A stretch of 64,000 nt of DNA from an uncultured Dysosmobacter sp. (GCA_934565855.1 CAKTIO010000009.1:1-64000), one strand, 5' to 3'; shown: positions 7,736-17,962, counted from the stretch's first letter. Notes: a model not told the origin generated them from the sequence alone. Program-made: numbers and translations.

Positions 7736-10375
7736 ATGGCACATCCCTATTACGGGCTGAATGAACTCCGCGAAATGTTCCTCAGCTACTTTGAAAGCAA
7801 GGGACATCTACGTTTACCCAGCTTTTCCTTGATTCCGCACAACGATGCGTCTCTGCTGCTGATCAACTCCGGCATGGCGCCCATGAAGACCTGGTTTACC
7901 CGGGAAGAGGAGCCGCCTCGCAACCGTGTGACGACCTGCCAGAAGTGCATCCGCACAGGCGATATCGAAAACATCGGCAAGACGGACCGCCACGGCACGT
8001 TCTTTGAAATGCTGGGCAACTTCTCCTTTGGAGATTACTTCAAGAAGGAAGCTATTTCCTTCTGCTGGGAATTTTTGACGGAGGTCGTCGGACTGGAAAA
8101 GGACCGCCTGTATCCCTCCATCTATCAGGATGATGACGAGGCGTTTGAGATCTGGAACAAGGCTATCGGTATTCCGGCGGAGAAGATTTTCCGCTTCGGC
8201 AAGGAGGATAACTTCTGGGAGCATGGCGCGGGTCCTTGCGGTCCCTGCTCGGAGGTCTATTATGACCGTGGACCGGAGCACGGCTGCGGAAAGCCTGGCT
8301 GCACCGTGGGCTGCGAGTGCGACCGTTATATCGAGGTCTGGAATAACGTGTTTTCCCAGTTTGTCAACGATGGCGAGGGACACTATGAGGAAATGACCCA
8401 TAAGAACATTGATACCGGCATGGGTCTGGAGCGTCTGGCGTGCGTTTGCCAGAATGTGAACTCCCTGTTTGATGTGGACACGGTGATGAATATCACCAAC
8501 AAGGTGTCGGAGCTGACGGGTGCGCACTATCAGGAGAGCCACAAGACCGACGTTTCCCTGCGGGTCATCACAGACCACATCCGTTCCTCTGTAATGATGA
8601 TCTGCGACGGCATCCTGCCCTCCAATGAGGGACGGGGCTACGTTCTGCGCCGCCTGCTGCGCCGCGCTGCCCGTCACGGAAAGCTGCTGGGCGTAAACGA
8701 TGCGTTCCTGTATAAGGTCGTGGATACCGTGGTGCATGAAAATGAAAGTGCCTATCCGGATCTGCGGGAGAAGCAGGACTATATCACGAAGGTCATTCGG
8801 ACGGAGGAGGAGAACTTCGCCAGAACCATTGACGGCGGCATGAAGATCTACAACGAGCTGCTGACCGCTCATAAGGAAAAGGGCGAGACTGTGTTCTCCG
8901 GCGGCGATGCCTTCAAGCTGTATGATACCTACGGTTTCCCCATCGACCTGACCATTGAAATGGTAGAGGAAGAGGGCATGACCGTGGACCGCAAGGGCTT
9001 CGACCAGCTGATGGAGGAGCAGCGCGTCCGCGCCAGAAAGGCGCGTGAGGCGCTGGGCGATCTGGGCTGGGCAGGCATTGAATTTGGTTCCGAGATGCCC
9101 GCCACCGAGTTTGTCGGCTATGATCGGGCAGAGTCTGAGGGCAAGGTCTTGGCAATCGTTGTGGACGGTGAGCTGCGGGACGAGATCGTTGCCGGAGCCG
9201 AGGCAACGGTGGTTCTGGATAAAACCGTACTGTACGCGGAAATGGGCGGTCAGGTGGCTGACCACGGCTCCATTACCTGTGGCGGCAACGTGTTTGAGGT
9301 GATGGACGTTCAGAAGAACAAGGGCGGCAAGTTCCTGCACACCGGCGTGCTGAAGAGCGGAGAGCTGAAGGTGGGAGACGCTGTGACCTCCGCATATGAT
9401 GTGGAGCGCAGAAAGGCAGTCATGCGCGCCCATTCCGCAACGCACCTGCTGGATGCCGCATTGAAAAAGGTTCTGGGCGATCATGTCCATCAGGCAGGCT
9501 CTCTGGTGGAGCCGGACCGCCTGCGGTTTGACTTTACGCACTTTGAAGCCATCACTCCGAAGCAGCTGTCTGAAATCGACCAGATGGTAAACGATGCCAT
9601 TTTGGAGGGCTATCCTGTTGTAACGGAGGTCCTGCCCATTGAAGAGGCAAAGAAGAAGGGCGCAGTGGCAATGTTCGGTGAGAAATACGGCGATGTGGTC
9701 CGCGTGGTGGAAATGGGCGATTTCTCCATGGAGTTCTGCGGCGGTACCCATTTGGATAACACGGCAAAGGCAGGTCCCTTCCGCATCAAGTCGGAAAGCT
9801 CCGTGGCATCCGGCGTGCGCCGAATTGAGGCAACGGTGGGCAAGCTGACGCTGAAGACGGTGAGACAGAACCAGCAGGTCCTGTTCCACGCCGCGCAGCT
9901 GCTGAAGACCAATCCCGGCGAGCTGGAAAACCGGCTGGAGCAGCAGATGAACGAAATGCGGGATATGCGCCACGCGCTGGATAAGTTCAAGGCAGAGGCA
10001 TCTTTGGGCGAGGCACGGCAGTTCCTGATGGCGGCAAAGGACGTCAAGGGTCTGCGGGTCATGACGGCGAACCGGAACGGTATGGATGCCAACGGACTGC
10101 GCCAAATGGGCGATTTCCTGCGGGATAAGGAGCCCAACGTGGTGGCGGTGCTGTCCACGGTCAATGATGGAAAAATCACCTTCCTGGCGGTTTGCGGCAA
10201 GGAAGCGGTCTCAAAGGGCATCAAGGCTGGTGAGCTGGTCAAGCAGGTCTGCACCATCTGCGGCGGCAAGGGCGGCGGCAAGCCGGATTCCGCAATGGGC
10301 GGCGGCACGGATCTGCTGAAGCTGGATGATGCGCTGGCGTCCGTGGACGATTTTGTTTCTGAAAAGCTGGGCTGA
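7736..10375 (+). CDS. alaS: Alanyl-tRNA synthetase
   Basis: The 879-residue length is right for bacterial AlaRS, a class II synthetase. The catalytic core occupies the N-terminal half. An HSATH zinc site lies near residues 566-570 and the editing-domain CGGTH motif near 667-671, followed by a C-terminal DHHA1/C-Ala region with a GGKGGGKPDSAMGGG glycine-rich motif. It charges tRNA-Ala and hydrolyses mischarged Ser/Gly-tRNA-Ala. An AGGAGG site lies about eight bases before the ATG. Expression is controlled by the T-box upstream. Confidence 0.98.
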   Translation: MAHPYYGLNELREMFLSYFESKGHLRLPSFSLIPHNDASLLLINSGMAPMKTWFTREEEPPRNRVTTCQKCIRTGDIENIGKTDRHGTFFEMLGNFSFGDYFKKEAISFCWEFLTEVVGLEKDRLYPSIYQDDDEAFEIWNKAIGIPAEKIFRFGKEDNFWEHGAGPCGPCSEVYYDRGPEHGCGKPGCTVGCECDRYIEVWNNVFSQFVNDGEGHYEEMTHKNIDTGMGLERLACVCQNVNSLFDVDTVMNITNKVSELTGAHYQESHKTDVSLRVITDHIRSSVMMICDGILPSNEGRGYVLRRLLRRAARHGKLLGVNDAFLYKVVDTVVHENESAYPDLREKQDYITKVIRTEEENFARTIDGGMKIYNELLTAHKEKGETVFSGGDAFKLYDTYGFPIDLTIEMVEEEGMTVDRKGFDQLMEEQRVRARKAREALGDLGWAGIEFGSEMPATEFVGYDRAESEGKVLAIVVDGELRDEIVAGAEATVVLDKTVLYAEMGGQVADHGSITCGGNVFEVMDVQKNKGGKFLHTGVLKSGELKVGDAVTSAYDVERRKAVMRAHSATHLLDAALKKVLGDHVHQAGSLVEPDRLRFDFTHFEAITPKQLSEIDQMVNDAILEGYPVVTEVLPIEEAKKKGAVAMFGEKYGDVVRVVEMGDFSMEFCGGTHLDNTAKAGPFRIKSESSVASGVRRIEATVGKLTLKTVRQNQQVLFHAAQLLKTNPGELENRLEQQMNEMRDMRHALDKFKAEASLGEARQFLMAAKDVKGLRVMTANRNGMDANGLRQMGDFLRDKEPNVVAVLSTVNDGKITFLAVCGKEAVSKGIKAGELVKQVCTICGGKGGGKPDSAMGGGTDLLKLDDALASVDDFVSEKLG

Positions 10376-10419
10376 AGAAATGGTTTGGCTTCTATAAAAT
10401 ACGGAAAGGAGGAATAGAA

Positions 10420-10758
10420 ATGTCTGATTGTCTGTTTTGCAAGATCGCGGCGGGAGAGATTCCGTCCAACAAGGTCTATGAGGATGAGCTTTGCTACGCG
10501 TTTTACGACATCGCGCCCCAGGCACCTTCTCACTTTCTGGTGATTCCGAAGGTGCATATTGCCTCTGTGGCAGGAGTGAATGAGAGCAACAGCGCGGTGG
10601 TGGCACATATTTTCGAGGTGATCGCTAAGATCACAGCGGAAAAGGGAATTTCCAGCTACCGTGTGGTTTCCAACATCGGAGAGCAGGCGGGACAGAGCGT
10701 TCCGCATCTGCACTTCCATGTTCTCAGCGGACGCGATATGACGTGGCCGCCGGGCTGA
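10420..10758 (+). CDS. HIT-family nucleotide-binding protein (HinT-like)
   Basis: This 112-residue protein has the histidine triad H-x-H-x-H at His96, His98 and His100 (PHLHFHVL), and an N-terminal CLFCKIAAGEIPS typical of HinT-type purine nucleoside phosphoramidases. Such enzymes hydrolyse adenosine phosphoramidates and related adducts. The two N-terminal cysteines resemble half of the zinc site present in some HinT proteins. It follows alaS by 44 bases with a good AAGGAGG site and ends in a terminator, so it may be partly read through from alaS. Confidence 0.93.
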   Translation: MSDCLFCKIAAGEIPSNKVYEDELCYAFYDIAPQAPSHFLVIPKVHIASVAGVNESNSAVVAHIFEVIAKITAEKGISSYRVVSNIGEQAGQSVPHLHFHVLSGRDMTWPPG

Positions 10759-10786
10759 TACTGGTTCTGAAAGCAGATGAAAGGAA

Positions 10787-10832
10787 AGGGCTGCCCCTGC
10801 GAATGGAGGGACAGCCCTGTTCTTCCTTTTTT
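10787..10832 (+). terminator. Intrinsic terminator after the HIT gene
   Basis: AGGGCTG-CCCT pairs with AGGG-CAGCCCT (one mismatch inside) at 10787-10818 and is followed by TTCTTCCTTTTTT. Confidence 0.8.
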
Positions 10833-10871
10833 GGTTTTTAACAGAACAGCAGCGTACACGGAGGAAAAAGC

Positions 10872-13130
10872 ATGAGAAAAGCGGCAATCGCGGCAGGAGC
10901 CTTTTCAGCAGGAATTTTTCTTTCTCAATATGTACTGCCGGAGAGGTGGCAGCTGCCGGCAGCGGCGGTAGTCCTGGTGCTGTGTCTGGGGATGACCCTG
11001 CTTCCTGCTCCCTGGCGAAAGCGGCTGCTTTTATCGGGAGTTGGCTTAGCGGTCGCCTTTGCCTATGACTGGCTGTATACGGCGGCGGTGCAGACTCCGG
11101 CAGAGCTGCTGGCAGACACCTGCCTGACGGCGGTACAGATGACCGTGCTGGATGAGCCGGAGACGACCCGCTATGGCGGAAAAGCAGTGGTCTCTCTGCA
11201 CCGTGACGGAACACGCGGTATCCGGGCAGTGTACTATGGGAATGAAGACGTGCTGGCATGGGAGCCAGGAAATCAGGTCACGGCGAATGTTTCCCTGAAA
11301 AGTGCGGAACGGGTGCAGGGTGAAGAGATCACTACCTTTTCCTCCCGTGGAATTTTTCTGTTGGCATACCCGGATCAGGGAGAAGTGACTGTCAATCCGG
11401 GAAGCGTCAAATCCATCCGCTGGCTGCCGGTTCGGATCCGGCAGGCAATGCGGGAGAAGATTTGGAAGCTGTATACGGACGATACCGCGGGGATCGTGCA
11501 GGCGATCCTGACGGGAGATAAGTCTCAGCTGTCTAACGCCTCCCGTATTTGGTTGAGTGAGGCTGGAATTTATCATATTTTAGCGGTTTCCGGAATGCAC
11601 TGCGGATATCTGCTGGCACTGATTACCGTTTTATTTGGAAAGCACAGGCGGCGCTTGATCGCGGCGGTGACAGCGCCGGTACTGCTGCTGTACGTGTTGG
11701 TGACGGGATGCTCGCCCTCCGTGGTGCGGGCGGGGGTGATGCTTGCCTTTGTGCTGGCTGCGCCGTTGGTGCGGCGTCAGAGCGATCCGCCCACGGCGCT
11801 GACCATCGCGTTGGCGCTGTTGCTGCTGCAAAATCCCTTTGCGGCGGCTTCCGTCAGCCTGCAGCTGAGCTTTGCAGCGGTTGCAGGACTTTTGTGGCTG
11901 ACACCCAAAATGTTTCGGTGGATGGTGCGCAGGGGACATGGCGGCAGAGTGTGGCGCATGGTTTCCGGCAGCCTGGCGGCAACACTGGGGGCGCTGGTTT
12001 TTACAGTCCCATTGACAGCGGTATATTTCCACAGTCTTTCTCTGGTGACGCCGCTCAGCAATCTGCTGTGCCTGTGGGCTGCGGGAGGGCTGTTCTGCTT
12101 TGCGCTGCTTTCCGTTGCCGCGTCGTTTTTCCTGATGCCGCTGGCAGGTATACTTGCCATTCCGGCAAGGCTTTTGGCGGAGTATCTGCTGTTTGCGGCG
12201 GAGCAGCTGTCTCGTTTGCCGTTTCATGCGGTTTACCTGGCAAATCCCTATGTGAAATATGCCCTGCTGCTGATATATCTCCTGTTTGCTGTGGCGTTTT
12301 TTTCCAGAAGGCGAACGATGGGAAGATATGTCACGGCGGGGATCTGCGCGGCGCTTGCCCTGGCTGGAGCAGTCTTTTTTGGCAGCCGCAGGAATACAGG
12401 CGGACGGCTGGACATTTTTGCACTGGATGTGGGGCAGGGGGAATGCGTTTTGCTGGCTTCCAGCGGGTCCTATGCGCTGGTGGATTGCGGCAGCAGCAAC
12501 AGCTGGTATCAGGCAGGCGGGATTGCCGTGGAAGAACTGTCCGGAATTGGATGCAGCCAGCTGGATGTGCTGCTTTTAACGCACTATGATTACGACCATG
12601 TATCCGGTGCGGAAGAGGTGCTGTTGAGAATGCCGGTGAAAACGCTCATCGTACCGGAGCTTCCCGCCGGTACGGAGTTGGGGAGCGGGATCATAGAAAC
12701 GGCGCGGCAGCGCGAAACAGAGGTCCGCTTTATAACAGATCTGCGGCGGCAGGCTTTTGGAGACGCAGAGCTGACAATCTTTCCGCCGTTGGGGGAGAAC
12801 GGAAGCAATGACTGCGGACTTTCTCTTTTGTGTACCGCCGGAGATTACGATGTGCTGGTAACGGGCGATATGGATGCAAAAACGGAGCGTGCGCTGCTGG
12901 CGGCATATGAGCTGCCGGACATCGAGACACTGGTCGTGGGACACCACGGCGCGAAGGATGCCACCTCAGAGGAGCTTCTGGAGACGCTGACACCGGAGAC
13001 CGCTATCATCAGTGTGGGGAGAAATTCCTACGGACACCCGGCGGAGCAGACGCTGAAACGGCTCCTGCTGGCGCAGGCGGAAATTTACAGGACGGATCTA
13101 CAGGGAACGGTCCATATTCGAGTGAATTGA
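10872..13130 (+). CDS. comEC: ComEC/Rec2-family DNA uptake channel protein
   Basis: At 752 residues this has the full ComEC architecture: an N-terminal soluble OB-like (DUF4131) region after a first membrane segment, a central competence domain with many hydrophobic segments (about residues 220-500), and a C-terminal metallo-beta-lactamase-like nuclease domain with the LTHYDYDHVSG motif near residue 570 and a later GHHGAKDATS. The family forms the inner membrane channel for single-stranded DNA uptake, and the nuclease domain is thought to degrade one strand. It is followed at once by holA. ComEC and the nearby DprA hint at transformability, though late pilus genes are not in the window. Confidence 0.93.
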   Translation: MRKAAIAAGAFSAGIFLSQYVLPERWQLPAAAVVLVLCLGMTLLPAPWRKRLLLSGVGLAVAFAYDWLYTAAVQTPAELLADTCLTAVQMTVLDEPETTRYGGKAVVSLHRDGTRGIRAVYYGNEDVLAWEPGNQVTANVSLKSAERVQGEEITTFSSRGIFLLAYPDQGEVTVNPGSVKSIRWLPVRIRQAMREKIWKLYTDDTAGIVQAILTGDKSQLSNASRIWLSEAGIYHILAVSGMHCGYLLALITVLFGKHRRRLIAAVTAPVLLLYVLVTGCSPSVVRAGVMLAFVLAAPLVRRQSDPPTALTIALALLLLQNPFAAASVSLQLSFAAVAGLLWLTPKMFRWMVRRGHGGRVWRMVSGSLAATLGALVFTVPLTAVYFHSLSLVTPLSNLLCLWAAGGLFCFALLSVAASFFLMPLAGILAIPARLLAEYLLFAAEQLSRLPFHAVYLANPYVKYALLLIYLLFAVAFFSRRRTMGRYVTAGICAALALAGAVFFGSRRNTGGRLDIFALDVGQGECVLLASSGSYALVDCGSSNSWYQAGGIAVEELSGIGCSQLDVLLLTHYDYDHVSGAEEVLLRMPVKTLIVPELPAGTELGSGIIETARQRETEVRFITDLRRQAFGDAELTIFPPLGENGSNDCGLSLLCTAGDYDVLVTGDMDAKTERALLAAYELPDIETLVVGHHGAKDATSEELLETLTPETAIISVGRNSYGHPAEQTLKRLLLAQAEIYRTDLQGTVHIRVN

Positions 13131-13139
13131 GGAACAGAA

Positions 13140-14195
13140 ATGGCTTATACACGCAAAACTGCAAAATCCGAAGAGGCGTTCCGGCAGCTGAAGGCGGATG
13201 TTTCCGCAGGAACGCTTCAGAACGCCTACATTTTCTATGGCGAGGAAAGCTATCTGCGGGAGTATTATCTGACAGAGGTACGCAGGAAGCTGGTCCCAAG
13301 CGGGTTTGAGGAGTTTAACTACCATGCGCTGGAGGGAAAGGATACCACGGTTGAAGAACTGACGGAGATGGCGGAGAGCATGCCCATGATGGCTGAGCGG
13401 ACGCTGCTTCAGGTGACGGATTTTGATATCTTCAAGCTGCCGGAGGAGCAGAGGGGAAAGCTGATTGCTCTACTGGAGGATTTTCCGCCGTACTGCTGCC
13501 TGATCTTCGTCTATGACACGCTGGAGTACAAGCCCAACAAAACGCTGAAAAAGCTCTGTGCCGCGCTGGAAAAGCATGTGCAGGCGGTGGAATTCCGTGT
13601 AGCAGACAACAGCGATCTGGTTCCCTGGATCGCGCGGCGGTTCCGGGCGCTGGGAAAGGAGATCGACCGGCAGACAGCGGAATATCTGATTTTTACCTGC
13701 GGAAATCTGATGACCGGACTGGTACCGGAGATCACAAAAATTGGAACCTATGCCAGAGGAAAAACAATTTCTGTCAAGGATATCGACGCTGTGGCAGACC
13801 CGGTGTTGTCCGCTGAGGTTTTCAAGATGTCCGATGCCGTGCTCCGTGGAGATTACAACGAAGCGGCAAGACTGCTGGGCGAGCTTTTGAAAATGCAGAC
13901 GGAGCCTTTGCAGATCACGGCGGCTCTGGGCAGCCAGCTGCGCCGGATTTACACAGCGCGGCTGGCAATGGACAGTGGAAAGGACAAGTATTGGCTGATG
14001 GACCTATGGGGAATGAAATCCGACTATCCGGTGAAGCTGTGGCTGGCAGCGGCAAAGCGGACCACCAGCGCGTGGTGCGGTGACGCGGTAAAGCAGTGCC
14101 AGCTGCTGGACCTGCGGCTGAAAAGCGAACGGGGGATCGACGCGGAAGGGGAGCTGAAGCTGTTTCTGATGCGGCTGGGAGTGCAGAAGAGATGA
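13140..14195 (+). CDS. holA: DNA polymerase III delta subunit
   Basis: The 351-residue length and the start region fit HolA: AYIFYGEESYLREYYL near residues 24-40 is the usual delta N-terminus with a degenerate P-loop. An AAA+-like lid and a C-terminal collar domain follow. Delta opens the sliding clamp during loading. The gene starts nine bases after comEC and overlaps the next gene by four bases (ATGA), so the three are translationally coupled; comEC-holA adjacency is common in Firmicutes. Confidence 0.93.
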   Translation: MAYTRKTAKSEEAFRQLKADVSAGTLQNAYIFYGEESYLREYYLTEVRRKLVPSGFEEFNYHALEGKDTTVEELTEMAESMPMMAERTLLQVTDFDIFKLPEEQRGKLIALLEDFPPYCCLIFVYDTLEYKPNKTLKKLCAALEKHVQAVEFRVADNSDLVPWIARRFRALGKEIDRQTAEYLIFTCGNLMTGLVPEITKIGTYARGKTISVKDIDAVADPVLSAEVFKMSDAVLRGDYNEAARLLGELLKMQTEPLQITAALGSQLRRIYTARLAMDSGKDKYWLMDLWGMKSDYPVKLWLAAAKRTTSAWCGDAVKQCQLLDLRLKSERGIDAEGELKLFLMRLGVQKR

Positions 14196-14800
14196 GAAAG
14201 GTACAGGAAGTCATCGTCGTGGAGGGGCGGTATGACAAAAATACTCTTTCACAGATCGTGGATGCCACCATCGTTCCGGTAAGCGGCTTTTCGGTGTTTA
14301 AAAACCGGGAGACGGTAACGCTGCTGCGGAAAATGGCGGAAAAGCGCGGACTGATCCTGTTGACCGACAGCGATGGCGCCGGCTTTGTGATCCGGAACTT
14401 TCTCAAGGGGCAGCTTCCAAAGGAGCAGATTAAGCAGGCGTACATTCCGGATGTCTATGGGAAGGAGAAGCGGAAGCGCACAGCGGGAAAAGAGGGAAAG
14501 CTGGGCGTAGAGGGCATGGCTCCGGAGGTGCTGCTCCGTGCATTGGAACGGGCGGGAGCAACTTTTCTGGATGCAGAGCAGACTGTGCTGCCAGAGAAGA
14601 AAGAACCGCCGCTGACCAAGGCGGACCTTTTTGAAATGGGCTTGACCGGCGGGAGCGATTCAGCGGAACGCCGCAGGAAGCTGCTGCGGGCACTGGAGCT
14701 GCCGGAGCATATGACGGCGAACGCTCTGCTGGAAGCATTGAATCTTCTGTACGACCGGGACGAGGTCATGCAGCTGATGGAAGCAATGGGGCGAGAGTAA
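14192..14800 (+). CDS. rnmV: Ribonuclease M5-like Toprim protein
   Basis: Starting at the ATG that overlaps the holA stop gives 202 residues, close to the RNase M5 length. The N-terminal Toprim domain shows EVIVVEGRYDKN (catalytic Glu) and LLTDSDGAG (DxD type). RNase M5 performs the final processing of 5S rRNA, with ribosomal protein L18 in Bacillus. The C-terminal part (MTANALLEALNLL, YDRDEVMQLM) fits the family tail. A longer frame opening at 14096 lies inside holA and is not supported. Confidence 0.9.
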   Translation: MRKVQEVIVVEGRYDKNTLSQIVDATIVPVSGFSVFKNRETVTLLRKMAEKRGLILLTDSDGAGFVIRNFLKGQLPKEQIKQAYIPDVYGKEKRKRTAGKEGKLGVEGMAPEVLLRALERAGATFLDAEQTVLPEKKEPPLTKADLFEMGLTGGSDSAERRRKLLRALELPEHMTANALLEALNLLYDRDEVMQLMEAMGRE

Positions 14801-14841
14801 GGGACTTTTTCCCTATGCCTGTACTTTATGTGGGTTTCGCC

Positions 14842-14870
14842 TTGCTTTTTCTGGAAGGGTCCGGTATAAT
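14842..14870 (+). promoter_or_regulatory. Promoter of glnS
   Basis: TTGCTT and an exact TATAAT are separated by 17 bases, 45 bases ahead of the glnS start. Confidence 0.7.
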
Positions 14871-14915
14871 AAATTCCAATTTACTTGCAAAAGAGAATGA
14901 AGGGAAGGACAGCGT

Positions 14916-16619
14916 ATGGCAGAAGAAAAGAAAACGCCGGAGATGGAAGCTGGCGAGAGCCGGAATTTTATCCATGCCTTTATTGAAGAGGATATCGCAG
15001 AGGGCGGTCAGTTTGAGGGAATGACGGTGCATACCCGTTTCCCGCCGGAGCCCAATGGATATCTGCATATCGGTCACTGCAAGGCGCTGACGATTGATTT
15101 TGGTACGGCGGAGAAGTATCACGGAATGTGCAATCTGCGGATGGATGATACCAACCCGTCGAAGGAGGATACCGAGTATGTGGATGCCATCAAGGAGGAC
15201 ATCCATTGGCTGGGCTTTGACTGGGACGACCGGTTCTTCTATGCCTCGGATTACTTTGATAAAATGTACGAGTGCGCTGTGGGTCTCATCAAAAAGGGAC
15301 TTGCGTATGTCTGCGAGCTGACGCCGGACCAGATGCGGGAAATGCGCGGAGACCTGACGCATCCGGCACAGAGCCCGTACCGGGACCGCCCCATTGAGGA
15401 GAGCCTGGACCTGTTTGAGAGAATGAAGGCAGGTGAGTTTGAGAACGGCAAGATGACGCTGCGCGCCAAGATCGATCTGGCTTCCGGAAACTTCAATATG
15501 CGGGACCCGGTCATTTACCGGATCAACCATGCCGTGCATCATCGCACCGGTGCAAAATGGTGCATCTATCCCATGTACGACTTTGCCCATCCCATTGAGG
15601 ACGCGCTGGAATGTATTACGCACTCTCTGTGTTCTCTGGAATTTGAAGCACACCGCCCGCTGTATAACTGGGTGGTGGAAAACTGTGATGGACTGCCTGC
15701 AAAGCCCCGGCAGATCGAGTTTGCGCGGCTGGGCATCAACTACACGGTCATGTCCAAGCGGAAGCTGCGCCAGCTGGTAGAGGAAAACCGGGTGTCCGGT
15801 TGGGACGATCCCCGGATGCCGACCCTGTGCGGTCTGCGCAGAAGAGGCTATACGCCCCGCTCTATCCGCAATTTCTGCGACCGGATCGGCGTTTCCAAGG
15901 CGGATTCCACAGTGGACTTCGCATTTTTGGAGCATTGTCTCCGGGAGGATCTGAACGAAACTGCCCAACGGACCATGGCGGTGCTGCGTCCCATCAAGCT
16001 GACGATCACCAATTATCCCGAGGGAAAGACGGAGATATTCGATGTGGAAAACAATCCGGTCCATCCGGAGCAGGGGACCCATCCTGTGAGCTTTTCCAGA
16101 AACCTGTATATGGAAGCGGATGACTTTCTGGAGGTCCCGGTTCCCAAGTACAAGCGGCTCTATCCGCAGGGACTGGAGTGCCGCCTGAAGGGTGCGTACC
16201 TTATCAAGTGTACCGGCTGCGTCAAGGACGAGCAGGGCAATGTGACGGAGGTCCTGTGCGAATATGATCCCGAAAGCCGCGGCGGTGATCCTGCTGATGG
16301 ACGCAAGGTCAAGGGCGCGACCATTCACTGGGTAGACGCCGCCACTGCGGTGGATGCAGAGGTGCGCTTGTATGACAACCTGTTTAACGATCCGGATCCG
16401 GATGGACCCGACAAGAATTTCCTGGACTATCTGAACCCCACGTCTCTGGAGGTTCTGAAGGGCTGCAAGGTCGAAGCGGGGTTGGCAGATGCCACGGCTC
16501 CGGCAAACTACCAGTTTATGCGTCTGGGCTATTTCTGCCTGGATAACAAGGATTCCAAGCCTGGACACCTGGTGTTCAACCGCAGCGTTTCCCTGAAGGA
16601 CAGCTTTAAAAAGGCATAA
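14916..16619 (+). CDS. glnS: Glutaminyl-tRNA synthetase
   Basis: This 567-residue class I synthetase has a HIGH motif in [12 protein letters not shown] (about residues 46-57) and a VMSKRKL form of KMSKS near residue 275. The [12 protein letters not shown] segment near the active site fits the GluRS/GlnRS group. The proline-rich start [12 protein letters not shown] and the C-terminal beta-barrel anticodon region (for example [18 protein letters not shown]) identify GlnRS instead of GluRS. Many Firmicutes make Gln-tRNA by GatCAB instead, so a direct GlnRS is a lineage marker seen in some clostridia. It is flanked by its own promoter and terminator. Confidence 0.95.
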   Translation: MAEEKKTPEMEAGESRNFIHAFIEEDIAEGGQFEGMTVHTRFPPEPNGYLHIGHCKALTIDFGTAEKYHGMCNLRMDDTNPSKEDTEYVDAIKEDIHWLGFDWDDRFFYASDYFDKMYECAVGLIKKGLAYVCELTPDQMREMRGDLTHPAQSPYRDRPIEESLDLFERMKAGEFENGKMTLRAKIDLASGNFNMRDPVIYRINHAVHHRTGAKWCIYPMYDFAHPIEDALECITHSLCSLEFEAHRPLYNWVVENCDGLPAKPRQIEFARLGINYTVMSKRKLRQLVEENRVSGWDDPRMPTLCGLRRRGYTPRSIRNFCDRIGVSKADSTVDFAFLEHCLREDLNETAQRTMAVLRPIKLTITNYPEGKTEIFDVENNPVHPEQGTHPVSFSRNLYMEADDFLEVPVPKYKRLYPQGLECRLKGAYLIKCTGCVKDEQGNVTEVLCEYDPESRGGDPADGRKVKGATIHWVDAATAVDAEVRLYDNLFNDPDPDGPDKNFLDYLNPTSLEVLKGCKVEAGLADATAPANYQFMRLGYFCLDNKDSKPGHLVFNRSVSLKDSFKKA

Positions 16620-16621
16620 TG

Positions 16622-16667
16622 AAAAGAGAGAAAGCAGACCGAATAAGTGCTGCTTTCTCTCTTTTCC
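16622..16667 (+). terminator. Intrinsic terminator after glnS
   Basis: AAAAGAGAGAAAGCAG pairs perfectly with 16650-16665 (16 bp). The arm ends are A-rich and T-rich, so it may also serve the convergent thioesterase gene. Confidence 0.85.
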
Positions 16668-16696
16668 ATTGCGGTGCTTTGTGCTGCGGGAAGTGA

Positions 16697-17116
16697 TTAT
16701 TCCCTGTCCAAAGGCAGCGGAAGTCCAAGGTTATAAAAGGTCATGGTCGCAGTGCCGATCAGCTTTTCGTTTTGGTCAATGAGGGTAACGTCATAAACGC
16801 TGATGGTTTTTCCGTGCTTGGTTTCCCGGGCTTCCGCAGTGATGCAGTCGCCTGCGCTGGCACCGCTGATAAAATTGTAGTTGGCGTTCAGCGTGACGGA
16901 CTGGAAGCCATAGGAAGCGGCGGCGGAGCCGCAGGCGGTGTCGGCAATGGCAAACAAACTGGCGCCGTGGGCTCTGCCCAGCGGATTGGTGTCATCGTTT
17001 TGGATGGTTTTCACTGCACGGGCATAGCCCTGCCGAACCTCCTCTACAACGATCCCGAGCTTTGCGGCAAAAGAGGATTTTTCGTTTCTGAAATTCTTGA
17101 TCTGCTGATAATCCAA
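16697..17116 (-). CDS. PaaI-family hotdog thioesterase
   Basis: The 139-residue single hotdog domain includes NPLGRAHGASLFAIADTACGSAA, where the conserved G-x-x-x-x-x-x-D region of PaaI-like acyl-CoA thioesterases is seen, followed by VTLNANYNFI. The usual histidine of HGG is present as HGA. The start appears to be TTG at 17116, preceded by GGGGGGC about five bases away; no ATG fits as well. Substrate is unknown; PaaI enzymes act on aryl-CoA, but many family members are generalists. It lies downstream of sigG on the same strand. Confidence 0.85.
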   Translation of the reverse strand: MDYQQIKNFRNEKSSFAAKLGIVVEEVRQGYARAVKTIQNDDTNPLGRAHGASLFAIADTACGSAAASYGFQSVTLNANYNFISGASAGDCITAEARETKHGKTISVYDVTLIDQNEKLIGTATMTFYNLGLPLPLDRE

Positions 17117-17191
17117 AATAAGCCCCCCAGTGCTTTCGTGATATTCCTATCATATCCTCTGGAGGGCGGTTCGTCAATTTCCTATGGGCTT

Positions 17192-17962
17192 TTATAAATT
17201 TTTTCGGATGGTGTTGATGGCACCCTTTTCCAGCCGGGATACCTGTGCCTGTGAGATCCCGATTTCGTTGGAGACCTCCATCTGGGTTTTTCCCTCATAA
17301 AATCGGAGGGAAAGGATTTTCCGCTCACGGTCATCCAGCTTCCGCACCGCCTCCTTCAGGGCAATCCGGTCGATCCAGCTTTCATCGGTGTTGGAGGAGT
17401 CTCGAACTTGGTCCATGACGCAGAGTGCGTCTCCGCCATCGGAATAGATCGGTTCATACAGGGAGACCGGATCGACAATGGCATCCATAGCGAAAACCAC
17501 CTCCTCACGCGGAATATCCAGTTCCTTGGCGATCTGCTCTACGGTCGGTTCCTTCTGATGCTCAGAGATCAGCCGTTCCCGGACCTGTAACACCCGGTAC
17601 GCCGTATCCCGCATGCTTCTGGACACCCGGATGGCGCTGTTGTCCCGAAGGTAGCGCCGGATCTCACCAATGATCATGGGGACGCCGTATGTGGAGAAGC
17701 GTACCGGCTGGGAGATATCAAAGTGGTCAATGGCTTTGATCAGTCCAACGCATCCCACTTGAAACAGGTCGTCCACATTTTCTCCCCGACCGACAAATTT
17801 TTGGATCACGGAGAGAACCAGGCGCAGATTTCCCTCAATCAGCTGCTGGCGGGCGTGAAGATTTCCCTCCTTTGCCTGCCGCAGCAGCGCCATGGTCTCC
17901 TCATTTTTCAGGACCTTCAGCTTGGAGGTGTTGACTCCGCAGATCTCGACTTTTCCTATCAT
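17192..17962 (-). CDS. sigG: Forespore-specific RNA polymerase sigma factor SigG
   Basis: With the ATG at 17962 (GGGAGG upstream) the protein is 256 residues, matching SigG. The N-terminus KVEICGVNTSKL followed by LKNEE is the diagnostic SigG opening. Sigma region 2 (NLRLVLSVIQKF, DDLFQVGCVGLIKAIDHFD, VRFSTYGVPMIIGEIRR), region 3 and region 4 (LDDRERKILSLRFYEGKTQMEVSNEIGISQAQVSRLEKGA) are all intact. SigG drives late forespore gene expression after engulfment. An upstream in-frame start at 18088 would remove the normal N-terminus. The spoIIGA-sigE pair often found upstream of sigG is not here; a divergent ymxH-like gene is. Confidence 0.96.
   Translation of the reverse strand: MIGKVEICGVNTSKLKVLKNEETMALLRQAKEGNLHARQQLIEGNLRLVLSVIQKFVGRGENVDDLFQVGCVGLIKAIDHFDISQPVRFSTYGVPMIIGEIRRYLRDNSAIRVSRSMRDTAYRVLQVRERLISEHQKEPTVEQIAKELDIPREEVVFAMDAIVDPVSLYEPIYSDGGDALCVMDQVRDSSNTDESWIDRIALKEAVRKLDDRERKILSLRFYEGKTQMEVSNEIGISQAQVSRLEKGAINTIRKNL

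Noticed and set aside
7814..10105. Minus-strand ORF of 763 residues opposite alaS
   Set aside because: It is a shadow frame of the GC-rich alaS gene. It lacks recognisable motifs and a ribosome site.
14826..16568. Minus-strand ORF of 580 residues opposite glnS
   Set aside because: It is an antisense shadow of a certain gene, with no start signal or recognisable domain.
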